A stretch of DNA of 7,775 nucleotides. Origin: Clostridiales bacterium. GTDB taxonomy: Bacteria > Bacillota > Clostridia > Caldicoprobacterales > UBA3941. The stretch spans positions 1-7,775 of the forward strand of contig JAAYKZ010000325.1 of the NCBI GenBank assembly GCA_012522165.1, read 5' to 3'. The position numbers and the translations under genes are program-made. Every line of letters starts with the position of its first letter. The first letter of the stretch is position 1. The notes under the pieces are model-generated. The model was not told the origin of the DNA, searched no databases, and saw only the letters and a program-made list of their open reading frames with translations. Of this stretch, positions 1-5,633 are shown piece after piece.

Positions 1-83
1 ATAATTTAACCTGTTGTCCCAGCTTAATGGTTACTATAGGTTAAGTTTTTAACAAGTACAGCTCATTATATGTATATTGGACC

Positions 84-833
84 CTAAAAAGTTGAGGTTA
101 TTAGTATCCCAACTATAACCCCTATAATTAATCCTAGGCTGGATACCCTGCCCTCATACAGTTCCCTGGATTCTGGAATAAGCTCGTTACAGGTAATATA
201 TAGCATAGCCCCTCCTGCAAACCCCAGGCACATAGATATTAGTATGGGAGAAATTCCACCTAGCATATAACCTATCATTGCACCTATACCTGTGGGAATA
301 CCGGCAATAATAGCTGATATAAAGGCCTTAAAGGGGCCGGCCCCTCCTATTATCATAGGTGTAACCATGGCCACACCTTCAGGTATGTCGTGAAGGGCTA
401 TAACAAGGGCTAGTTCCCAACCATAGGATGTTCTGGCGGTAAAACCTGAACCAATAGCCAAACCTTCCGGTAGATTGTGTAGGTCTATACTAATGCCTAG
501 CAGGATTCCAGTTTGTATATACTTATTGGTGGTATATCCTATCCTGCTTCTATTTGTGTAGCTGCTTATTAAGCCTTCGCAAAAAATAATGGCAGCTACA
601 CCTAATATTACACCCAATAGCCCATGAAATAAGCTGCCTATTTCAAAGGCTTCTGGCAGAAGATCAAAACATACTACTGCCATCATCAGGCCAGATGAAA
701 AGCCCAGCAACACACTTAGAAATCTCTTTCCCGGCTTATCCAAAATAAAAGCTATGGCTCCGCCTATGCCTGTTCCAACAATTCCTGCACTTGCACCAAT
801 GATAGAACTATATAAAAAATTGCTCAAAGTCAT
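84..833 (-). CDS. ZIP-family divalent metal (probably zinc) transporter
   Basis: Integral membrane protein of 249 aa predicted to import zinc or another divalent metal. Hydrophobic segments run through nearly the whole chain (about residues 5-30, 37-58, 68-90, 106-130, 138-160, 166-190, 196-216, 230-248), which fits the eight-helix ZIP fold. The two diagnostic metal-site motifs are present: HNLPEG (119-124) in the fourth helix and HDIPEG (148-153) in the fifth. Acidic and polar residues in FDLLPE (56-61) and CNELIPE (215-221) are typical of the bacterial ZupT/GufA-like branch. The loop between helices 3 and 4 is short and not histidine-rich. The ATG at 833 lies only one base after a GGGGGA purine run, whereas the TTG two codons later (827) has ideal spacing, so the true start may be TTG. 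Family knowledge gives the transport role; the metal is inferred. The gene stands 241 bases after prfA and probably has its own promoter. Confidence 0.9.
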   Translation of the reverse strand: MTLSNFLYSSIIGASAGIVGTGIGGAIAFILDKPGKRFLSVLLGFSSGLMMAVVCFDLLPEAFEIGSLFHGLLGVILGVAAIIFCEGLISSYTNRSRIGYTTNKYIQTGILLGISIDLHNLPEGLAIGSGFTARTSYGWELALVIALHDIPEGVAMVTPMIIGGAGPFKAFISAIIAGIPTGIGAMIGYMLGGISPILISMCLGFAGGAMLYITCNELIPESRELYEGRVSSLGLIIGVIVGILITSTF

Positions 834-852
834 TCCCCCAAATATGTCTATT

Positions 853-876
853 GTGAAGGGCTTAATAAATCTTCAC
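853..876. repeat. Inverted repeat in the leader of the ZIP gene
   Basis: Perfect 6-bp arms GTGAAG (853-858) and CTTCAC (871-876) are separated by 12 AT-rich bases, 20 bp before the ZIP start. The arms could bind a dimeric regulator or form an RNA hairpin near the ribosome binding site. They do not resemble the Zur or MntR/DtxR operators I know, so the link to metal control is only an inference from position. Confidence 0.35.
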
Positions 877-915
877 TAATAGAGTATATTCGCGGAAGTC
901 AACACGTATGTTCAC

Positions 916-945
916 ATTATAGCTTGAAGCATTGCATTAGTTTAA
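916..945 (-). promoter_or_regulatory. Candidate promoter for the ZIP gene
   Basis: A perfect TATAAT (916-921) lies on the minus strand with TTAAAC (940-945, 3 of 6 matches to the -35 consensus) at 18-bp spacing. Transcription would begin near 909, giving a leader of about 75 bases. The -35 overlaps the proximal arm of the 943-1003 inverted repeat. A TTGACT at 897-902 is a better -35 by sequence, but no good -10 follows it at the right distance. Confidence 0.3.
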
Positions 946-1003
946 TGGCTATTGATATGTGCATTATTTACACAGTGCCAGAATGAACATTCAATAGCCA
1001 TTA
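943..1003. repeat. 13-bp perfect inverted repeat between prfA and the ZIP gene
   Basis: The arms TAATGGCTATTGA (943-955) and TCAATAGCCATTA (991-1003) pair perfectly around 35 bases. The interior has weaker dyads of its own: TGTG/CACA (958-961, 971-974) and GAAT/ATTC (981-984, 989-992). No T-tract follows on the minus strand, so this is not a canonical intrinsic terminator for prfA. It could be a 3' stabilising or Rho-associated hairpin, an operator next to the ZIP promoter, or a very small TA-flanked miniature element. Confidence 0.6.
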
Positions 1004-1074
1004 TACATAGGAGACAACCAGTTTCTGTACCTTTTACCAAATTGAATTGACATGAAATGCCACAACAGATTAAG

Positions 1075-2148
1075 TTACTGTTCCTCGACCTTCTTTAAAC
1101 TTTCAGCTTGGAAGTAAGTTACAAGAGCGTCAATCATTTCATCAATATCCCCATCTAAAAACTCATCTAGCTTATATAGGGTTAACCCAATCCTGTGATC
1201 CGTTACCCTGCCCTGAGGGAAATTATAGGTACGAATTCGCTCACTTCTGTCGCCAGTACCCACTTGACTCTTTCTGGCCTCTGAGTACTTGGCTTCCTCT
1301 TCCTGCCGAGCCATGTCTAGAAGTCTTGCACTTAATATTTTCATGGCCTTTTCTCTGTTCTTAATCTGAGATCTTTCATCCTGACAGGTTACTACTACAC
1401 CAGTGGGCAAATGGGTGATTCTAACTGCCGAGTCAGTAGTGTTTACGCTTTGCCCTCCATGACCTGAGGACCTAAATACATCAATCCTTAAATCATTGGG
1501 GTTGATTTCAATGTCCACTTCTTCAGCTTCCGGAAGAACAGCTACTGTGGCAGTTGAGGTATGAATTCTGCCTCCTGATTCGGTAGTGGGCACCCTTTGA
1601 ACCCTGTGAACTCCACTTTCATATTTTAAACGGCTATAGGCGCCCTGCCCTTCAATCATGAAGAATAGTTCCTTAACTCCACCTATGTCAGTAAAGTTGG
1701 CGCTAAGCACCTCACACTTCCAGCCTTGGCGTTCTGCATATCGAGTATACATTCTATAAAGATCAGCACCAAACAAGGCTGCCTCTTCTCCCCCAGCCCC
1801 ACTTCTTATTTCTACTATTACGTTTTTCTTGTCATTGGGGTCGCTGGGTATTAGGAGTATCTTTAGTTTTTGCTCCAACTCCTCCTTTTTTGGAGTCAGT
1901 TCCCCTAACTCTTGATCTAGCATCTCTTTAAATTCAGGATCCGGCTTATCCTGGAGCATTTCTTCAATTTCTTCTATTCCATCCAGCACATTGCGATATT
2001 CCCTATATACAGTAACAATTTCCTCTATCTCAGCATGTTCTTTGACAAGCTTTTGCCATTCCTGCTGGTTGCTGATTACATCAGGATCAGATATAGCTTT
2101 ATTTAATTCTTCATACCTTTTCTCAATAAAGTCCAGTTTATCTAACAT
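1075..2148 (-). CDS. prfA: Peptide chain release factor 1
   Basis: Cytoplasmic class-I release factor of 357 aa, the usual family length. It recognises UAA and UAG stop codons and triggers peptidyl-tRNA hydrolysis on the ribosome. The N-terminal coiled-coil domain (about 1-110) is followed by the conserved IRSGAGGEEAALF segment (114-126). The codon-reading tripeptide PxT is PTT (187-189) inside VQRVPTTESGGRIHTS, which is the RF1 rather than the RF2 (SPF) type. The catalytic GGQ is at 231-233 in SSGHGGQSVNTTDS, and YNFPQGRVTDHRI (308-320) is the C-terminal signature. The ATG at 2148 overlaps the end of prmC by 7 bases and has a strong AAAGGAG site 7 bases upstream, inside prmC, which suggests translational coupling. 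Its glutamine 233 is the expected target of the neighbouring PrmC methyltransferase. It ends in TAA and has no obvious intrinsic terminator. Confidence 0.98.
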   Translation of the reverse strand: MLDKLDFIEKRYEELNKAISDPDVISNQQEWQKLVKEHAEIEEIVTVYREYRNVLDGIEEIEEMLQDKPDPEFKEMLDQELGELTPKKEELEQKLKILLIPSDPNDKKNVIVEIRSGAGGEEAALFGADLYRMYTRYAERQGWKCEVLSANFTDIGGVKELFFMIEGQGAYSRLKYESGVHRVQRVPTTESGGRIHTSTATVAVLPEAEEVDIEINPNDLRIDVFRSSGHGGQSVNTTDSAVRITHLPTGVVVTCQDERSQIKNREKAMKILSARLLDMARQEEEAKYSEARKSQVGTGDRSERIRTYNFPQGRVTDHRIGLTLYKLDEFLDGDIDEMIDALVTYFQAESLKKVEEQ

Positions 2149-3029
2149 CTCTCTACTCCTTTCGTCCTGGCTGATACGACACGGTCATATCCACTTAAAT
2201 CCTTGATAAATTCAATATCATAGTAACAGCCCTGCTCACTTAGAATGTGGGCTACCTGTTTGGCCTGATTATAGCCTACTTCTACAGCCCATAATCCCCC
2301 ATCATATAAGAATTTAGGAGCGTCCTTGGCTAATGTCCTATAAAAATCCAGCCCTTCTCTGCCCCCGTCCAGAGCTTTGATAGGTTCATAATCCTTAACT
2401 TGGGTTTCTAACTTCTTTATATCAGCTGTAGGTATATAAGGGGGATTGGATACCATTATATGAAACTTTAAATTATCCTTCTTGTCCATTAATGGATAAA
2501 ATAGATTTCCTTGAATAAACTCTATTCTATCGGCAACTCCGTGATCAATCCCATTTTTCTTTGCCACTGCTAGAGCTTTATCATCAATATCTATGGCTGT
2601 TACATGACAATTTTCAATATATTTAGCTAGACTGACAGCTATGGCTCCGCTGCCAGTGCCAATATCCAGGATTTTAAGGAAGTGTACCCCTGAATTTTTA
2701 CAGTGATTAATGACATACTCTACCAACACCTCTGTATCTGGTCTGGGTATTAGCACATTTTCATTTACATAAAATTTTAAGCCCATAAACTCCCTGTAGC
2801 CTATTATATAATGGATAGGCATACCTTGTTTTCTCTTATCCACCATATTGAAATAATCTTCTGTCTCCTGGGAAGATAAAACCTTATCCCTATCTAAATA
2901 TAGATGAGTTCTTTCACAGCCCAGCAGATGAGCCATTAGCATCCCGGCTTCCAATTGACTGGCTTCAATGCCTGCCTCATCTAACAGGGTCTGGGCTTTG
3001 TTCATGGCTTTGATTATGTTCAAAGTCAA
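2142..3029 (-). CDS. prmC: Release factor glutamine methyltransferase
   Basis: S-adenosylmethionine-dependent enzyme that N5-methylates the GGQ glutamine of release factors 1 and 2. With the start chosen here it has 295 aa, a normal length. An N-terminal helical domain is followed by IPRPDTE (about 94-100), the SAM-binding loop DIGTGSGAIA (about 122-131) and the catalytic NPPY (about 195-198), which grips the substrate glutamine. The start is a judgement. TTG at 3029 sits 6 bases after GGGAGG (3036-3041) and begins the protein where family members usually begin. TTG at 3023 and ATG at 3005 are in the same frame but are spaced 12 and 30 bases from that site. The more upstream TTG at 3050 lies before the GGGAGG site. 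The gene overlaps the DUF1385 gene by 53 bases and prfA by 7. The family role is well established; the pairing with prfA is the classic arrangement. Confidence 0.95.
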   Translation of the reverse strand: MTLNIIKAMNKAQTLLDEAGIEASQLEAGMLMAHLLGCERTHLYLDRDKVLSSQETEDYFNMVDKRKQGMPIHYIIGYREFMGLKFYVNENVLIPRPDTEVLVEYVINHCKNSGVHFLKILDIGTGSGAIAVSLAKYIENCHVTAIDIDDKALAVAKKNGIDHGVADRIEFIQGNLFYPLMDKKDNLKFHIMVSNPPYIPTADIKKLETQVKDYEPIKALDGGREGLDFYRTLAKDAPKFLYDGGLWAVEVGYNQAKQVAHILSEQGCYYDIEFIKDLSGYDRVVSARTKGVERC

Positions 3030-3954
3030 CAACTTCCTCCCGATCTTCAATTGTATCCATAGCCGCTAAAAATGCACATATGGCCACTTCCAGCTGCTCA
3101 TCATCGGGCTCCTTGGTAGTAAGTTTTTGCAGCATAAGTCCCGGGTACATGACTATATTCACCCATTTGGACTCACTACTACCTGCCCATTTTATTATCT
3201 CATAGGATAGTCCAGCTACAAAGGGTAATAAAAGCAGCTTTGTAACAATTCTTATTATTATATTATTCCACTCTAAAAAAGAAAAAGCAACTATGCTTAT
3301 AATCATTACTATAAGCAAAAAAGCTGTACCGCATCGAGGATGAAGAGTGGTAAATTTTCGGGCATTTTCCACCGTCAACTCCTCACCATGTTCATAGCAA
3401 TGAATGGTTTTATGCTCTGCCCCATGGTATTGAAACACTCTTTTTATATCCTTCATTCTGCTTACGGCAAGTATATAAATAATAAAAGCCGTTAGGCGTA
3501 TAACTCCTTCTATCAGACTCTTTACCAAATTGCTTTCCATAGCCCCGCTTATAAATTTAGTCAATAGGGCAGGAGCTATCATAAACAAAAGGATAGCAAA
3601 TCCTAAAGCTATTACCAGGGCAAAAAATACCATGACATCCTCTATTTTTATTCCCGTCTTTTGTGAAACCCAATTTTCTACCTTGGAAGGTTTGTATTCT
3701 TCCTCTTCCTCCCCATATAATTCGGCAGAGGTCATTAGAGACTTAATTCCCAATATCATGGTTTCACCAAAAGTAACTATACCTCTTAAGACTGGAAGTT
3801 TTAAAATAGGATACTTATCCTTAATGGAGGTAATCTCCTTGCTATCAATTTCAATTTCTCCATTGTTGCGTCTTACAGCTATAGCTATCCGGTTGGGAGC
3901 TTTCATCATAACGCCTTCTAGCACTGCCTGGCCCCCTATTTTACTCTTTTTCAT
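2977..3954 (-). CDS. DUF1385 (YqhQ-like) membrane protein
   Basis: Polytopic membrane protein of 325 aa matching the DUF1385 family (B. subtilis YqhQ), whose biochemical role I do not know to be settled. The conserved N-terminus IGGQAVLEGVMMKAP (6-20) and PVLRGIVTFGE (54-64) are family hallmarks. Hydrophobic segments lie near 106-134, 145-165, 210-228 and 232-255. Between the second and third is a polar segment with FQYHGAEHKTIHCYEHGE (174-191) and TLHPRCGT (203-210); its clustered His, Glu and Cys residues could hold a metal, which is an inference. The last 17 or so residues (DFEHNQSHEQSPDPVR and before) are a hydrophilic tail encoded where the gene overlaps prmC. The ATG at 3954 follows an AGGGG site by 7 bases. 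In Clostridia this gene commonly sits between rpmE and prmC, as here, and it leads the prmC-prfA cluster. Confidence 0.9.
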   Translation of the reverse strand: MKKSKIGGQAVLEGVMMKAPNRIAIAVRRNNGEIEIDSKEITSIKDKYPILKLPVLRGIVTFGETMILGIKSLMTSAELYGEEEEEYKPSKVENWVSQKTGIKIEDVMVFFALVIALGFAILLFMIAPALLTKFISGAMESNLVKSLIEGVIRLTAFIIYILAVSRMKDIKRVFQYHGAEHKTIHCYEHGEELTVENARKFTTLHPRCGTAFLLIVMIISIVAFSFLEWNNIIIRIVTKLLLLPFVAGLSYEIIKWAGSSESKWVNIVMYPGLMLQKLTTKEPDDEQLEVAICAFLAAMDTIEDREEVVDFEHNQSHEQSPDPVR

Positions 3955-4048
3955 TCCTACACCCCTTCCCGCATAGGTATATAACTTAATAATGATATAT
4001 ATAATTTGCCGTTATTTAACTCCTAGAATATTTTCCATAAATAACTGT

Positions 4049-4072
4049 ACGAGAAAAACACCTTATTCTCGT
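4049..4072. other. Hairpin-forming dyad upstream of the DUF1385 gene
   Basis: The perfect 7-bp arms ACGAGAA (4049-4055) and TTCTCGT (4066-4072) enclose 10 bases in the 195-base gap between rpmE and the DUF1385 gene. There is no T-tract on either side, so it is not an intrinsic terminator. A TATAAT on the minus strand at 4078-4083 lies just upstream and could be a -10 element, but no acceptable -35 accompanies it. If that promoter is real, the hairpin would sit at the very 5' end of the DUF1385-prmC-prfA transcript. Confidence 0.35.
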
Positions 4073-4140
4073 TTATCATTATACATACATTATCATATAG
4101 CCATTAGTTTTATACTTAATTTAACCTAATATATTAACGT

Positions 4141-4182
4141 AAAACAAAAAATACAGACTAGGGAAATTCCCCAATCTGTATT
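4141..4182 (-). terminator. Intrinsic terminator of rpmE
   Basis: Read on the minus strand, AATACAGA (4175-4182) pairs with TCTGTATT (4150-4157), and GGGGAA-type bases pair with TTCCC inside a short mismatch. The stem runs directly into a T-rich tail (TTTTTTGTTTT). It begins 11 bases after the rpmE stop codon and separates rpmE from the DUF1385 cluster. Confidence 0.88.
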
Positions 4183-4193
4183 CGGCCTTTGTT

Positions 4194-4406
4194 TTATTCC
4201 TCATCATCACTTAGGCCGTATCTTCTCTTAAACCTTTCGACACGACCGCCTGTATCAACCAGCTTTTGTTTTCCGGTATAGAAGGGATGACATTTAGAAC
4301 AAATCTCCACTCTTAGTTCCTTCTTAGTAGAACCGGTAACAAAGGTTTCGCCACAAGCACATCTAACTACAGCTTCGCCATATTGGGGATGTATGTTTTC
4401 CTTCAT
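4194..4406 (-). CDS. rpmE: 50S ribosomal protein bL31 (zinc-binding form)
   Basis: Ribosomal protein of 70 aa that sits on the large subunit and contributes to the intersubunit bridge region. MKENIHPQY at the N-terminus, CACG with C16 and C18, CSKCHPFYTGKQ with C36 and C39, and DTGGRVERFKRRYG near the C-terminus are all hallmarks. The four cysteines mark the zinc-binding C+ type rather than the zinc-free paralogue (RpmE2/YtiA) made under zinc starvation. I chose the ATG at 4406 because it has GAGGTG 6 bases upstream; the in-frame GTG at 4415 is part of that same GAGGTG region and would add only three residues. The gene has its own extended -10 promoter and a strong terminator, so it is probably an independent transcript with possible read-through from rho-ytvI. 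Confidence 0.98.
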   Translation of the reverse strand: MKENIHPQYGEAVVRCACGETFVTGSTKKELRVEICSKCHPFYTGKQKLVDTGGRVERFKRRYGLSDDEE

Positions 4407-4423
4407 GGATTTCACCTCTTTCC

Positions 4424-4504
4424 ATAGGAGTCAATATCACGTTAATTAATTTCAATAACTCATTTAGTATAACATACACAACTAGCATAATGCAAGACTC
4501 CTAT
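4424..4504. repeat. 9-bp inverted repeat flanking the rpmE promoter and leader
   Basis: ATAGGAGTC (4424-4432) and GACTCCTAT (4496-4504) are perfect inverted copies 63 bases apart. In the minus orientation one arm abuts the -35 element and the other lies just before the rpmE ribosome binding site. Only read-through RNA from ytvI would contain both arms and could pair them, which might affect rpmE translation from the long transcript. It may also be coincidence. Confidence 0.4.
4466..4495 (-). promoter_or_regulatory. Extended -10 promoter of rpmE
   Basis: On the minus strand TATACT (4466-4471) is preceded by the extended element TG plus one base (4472-4474), with TTGCAT (4490-4495) as a partial -35 at 18-bp spacing. 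Transcription would start near 4459, leaving a leader of about 53 bases. bL31 leaders that act in autoregulation have been proposed in Firmicutes, but I cannot verify such a fold here. Confidence 0.6.
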
Positions 4505-4505
4505 T

Positions 4506-5615
4506 TTAGGATTTTGCATTAGTTTCTGTTTTCCAAGAAGGCAGAAAGCCTGCCTTGTAAAAAGCCTTCACCAAAATCACTATTATAGGGCCTAGGAACA
4601 TTCCTGGAACTCCAATAAGCCTTAAACCTATATACATGCTCATTAGGGTTACCAAAGGATGAAGCCCCAAAGATTGACCCACAACCCTAGGCTCTAAAAT
4701 CTGTCTAATAACGAATATAATAAAGTAGAGGCACAAAAAGCCTAATGCTCTGGGTATATTACCCATAATAAAGTGAACAATAGCTGTTGGTATTAGTACT
4801 GTGCCTGTTCCTAATACCGGCAGTATATCTATAATAGCAGTAAGTAGGGCAAAGAAAAAGGCATATTCCACTCCTAATATTTGATAGCCTATTAAAAGCT
4901 CTAAAAAGGTAATCGCCATCAAAAAAATCTGAGCCTTTATAAATCCTACAAAAGCAACTATCATATCATCCCTTAGACTTCTTATCTTATTAAATCAATT
5001 AGCAGGAATGCGTTCTGACAAAAACTCTGATATTTGACGACGGTCTCTGCTCATAAAATAAGCGGATACCATCATCACTATAATAAATACCAACACATCG
5101 GGCAAAAACTTCACAAAATCTATCATGCCCATAACTATACCCATAAGCCAGGAAGCTATCTCACTGGCAATTTGAGACAATTTGGGTATGCTCATCTCCA
5201 AGGTCTGCTCTATAGTTGCAATTAAGCTATCAGGTAAACTAAAAAACAGATCCTGGCCCTTTTCAAATAAAGACTCAAAATATTCAATTATAGGATTAAA
5301 ATCCATTCTAGCAATTTCTAGGGCCAATCTCCATAATTCATTGATTAATTTATAAAAAGTTAATACTAAAATTCCCCCTACTGCAGCAACGAAGAAGAGC
5401 AGTGAGATGGCTACAGCAATGCTTCTAGGGAATTTTAATCTCCTTTGTAGAAAGCTTACCAATCTTTCAATGGATATCATTATAAGAAAAGCCAACAAAA
5501 ATGGCGCTACGTATTTAATGAGTTTAGTAAAAAAAAGATATATAGCAGTAATGATAAGGATAACCAAACCCAGCCACTTTAATACTCTTTTCGTTCTTTC
5601 TTTTAATCTAACCAT
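4506..5615 (-). pseudogene. ytvI: YtvI-like AI-2E superfamily membrane protein, split by one in-frame TGA
   Basis: One continuous frame of 369 codons before the final TAA, close to the roughly 370 aa of B. subtilis YtvI, is interrupted once by TGA at 4995-4997. The first part (4995-5615, 206 aa) has hydrophobic segments near residues 13-30, 35-55, 66-90 and 155-188, then DRRQISEFLSERIPAN just before the stop. The frame continues without any indel through ten codons to an ATG at 4964. The second part (4506-4964, 152 aa) carries the family's diagnostic AIIDILPVLGTG and LEPRVVGQSLGLHPLVTLMSMYIGLRLIGVPG segments with four or five more helices. YtvI-type proteins are associated with sporulation; other superfamily members export small molecules or ions. 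The start ATG at 5615 lies 18 bases after rho with AGGAG upstream, so the two are probably cotranscribed. The 4964 ATG has only a weak AGGGA site close by, so reinitiation giving two polypeptides is possible but unproven. A sequencing error is also possible. Confidence 0.8.
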
Positions 5616-5633
5616 ACCCCTTTAGCTCCTATC

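Noticed and set aside
1..83. Inverted repeat TTAACCT (6-12) and AGGTTAA (38-44) as a terminator of the ZIP gene
   Set aside because: The stem is only 7 AT-rich base pairs with a 25-base loop, and the T-tract cannot be assessed because the window ends.
1000..1005. TATAAT on the minus strand as an additional promoter after prfA
   Set aside because: No -35-like hexamer lies at a suitable distance, and the hexamer is mostly within the arm of the inverted repeat.
3530..3976. A 148-codon plus-strand open frame opposite the DUF1385 gene
   Set aside because: It lies entirely antisense to a well supported conserved gene, and its composition mirrors the complement of that gene's hydrophobic codons.
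4995..4997. Selenocysteine or TGA-as-tryptophan recoding in ytvI
   Set aside because: The AI-2E family has no known catalytic selenocysteine. I saw no obvious strong stem-loop just after the TGA, and TGA ends another gene in this window. A plain nonsense change or sequence error is simpler.
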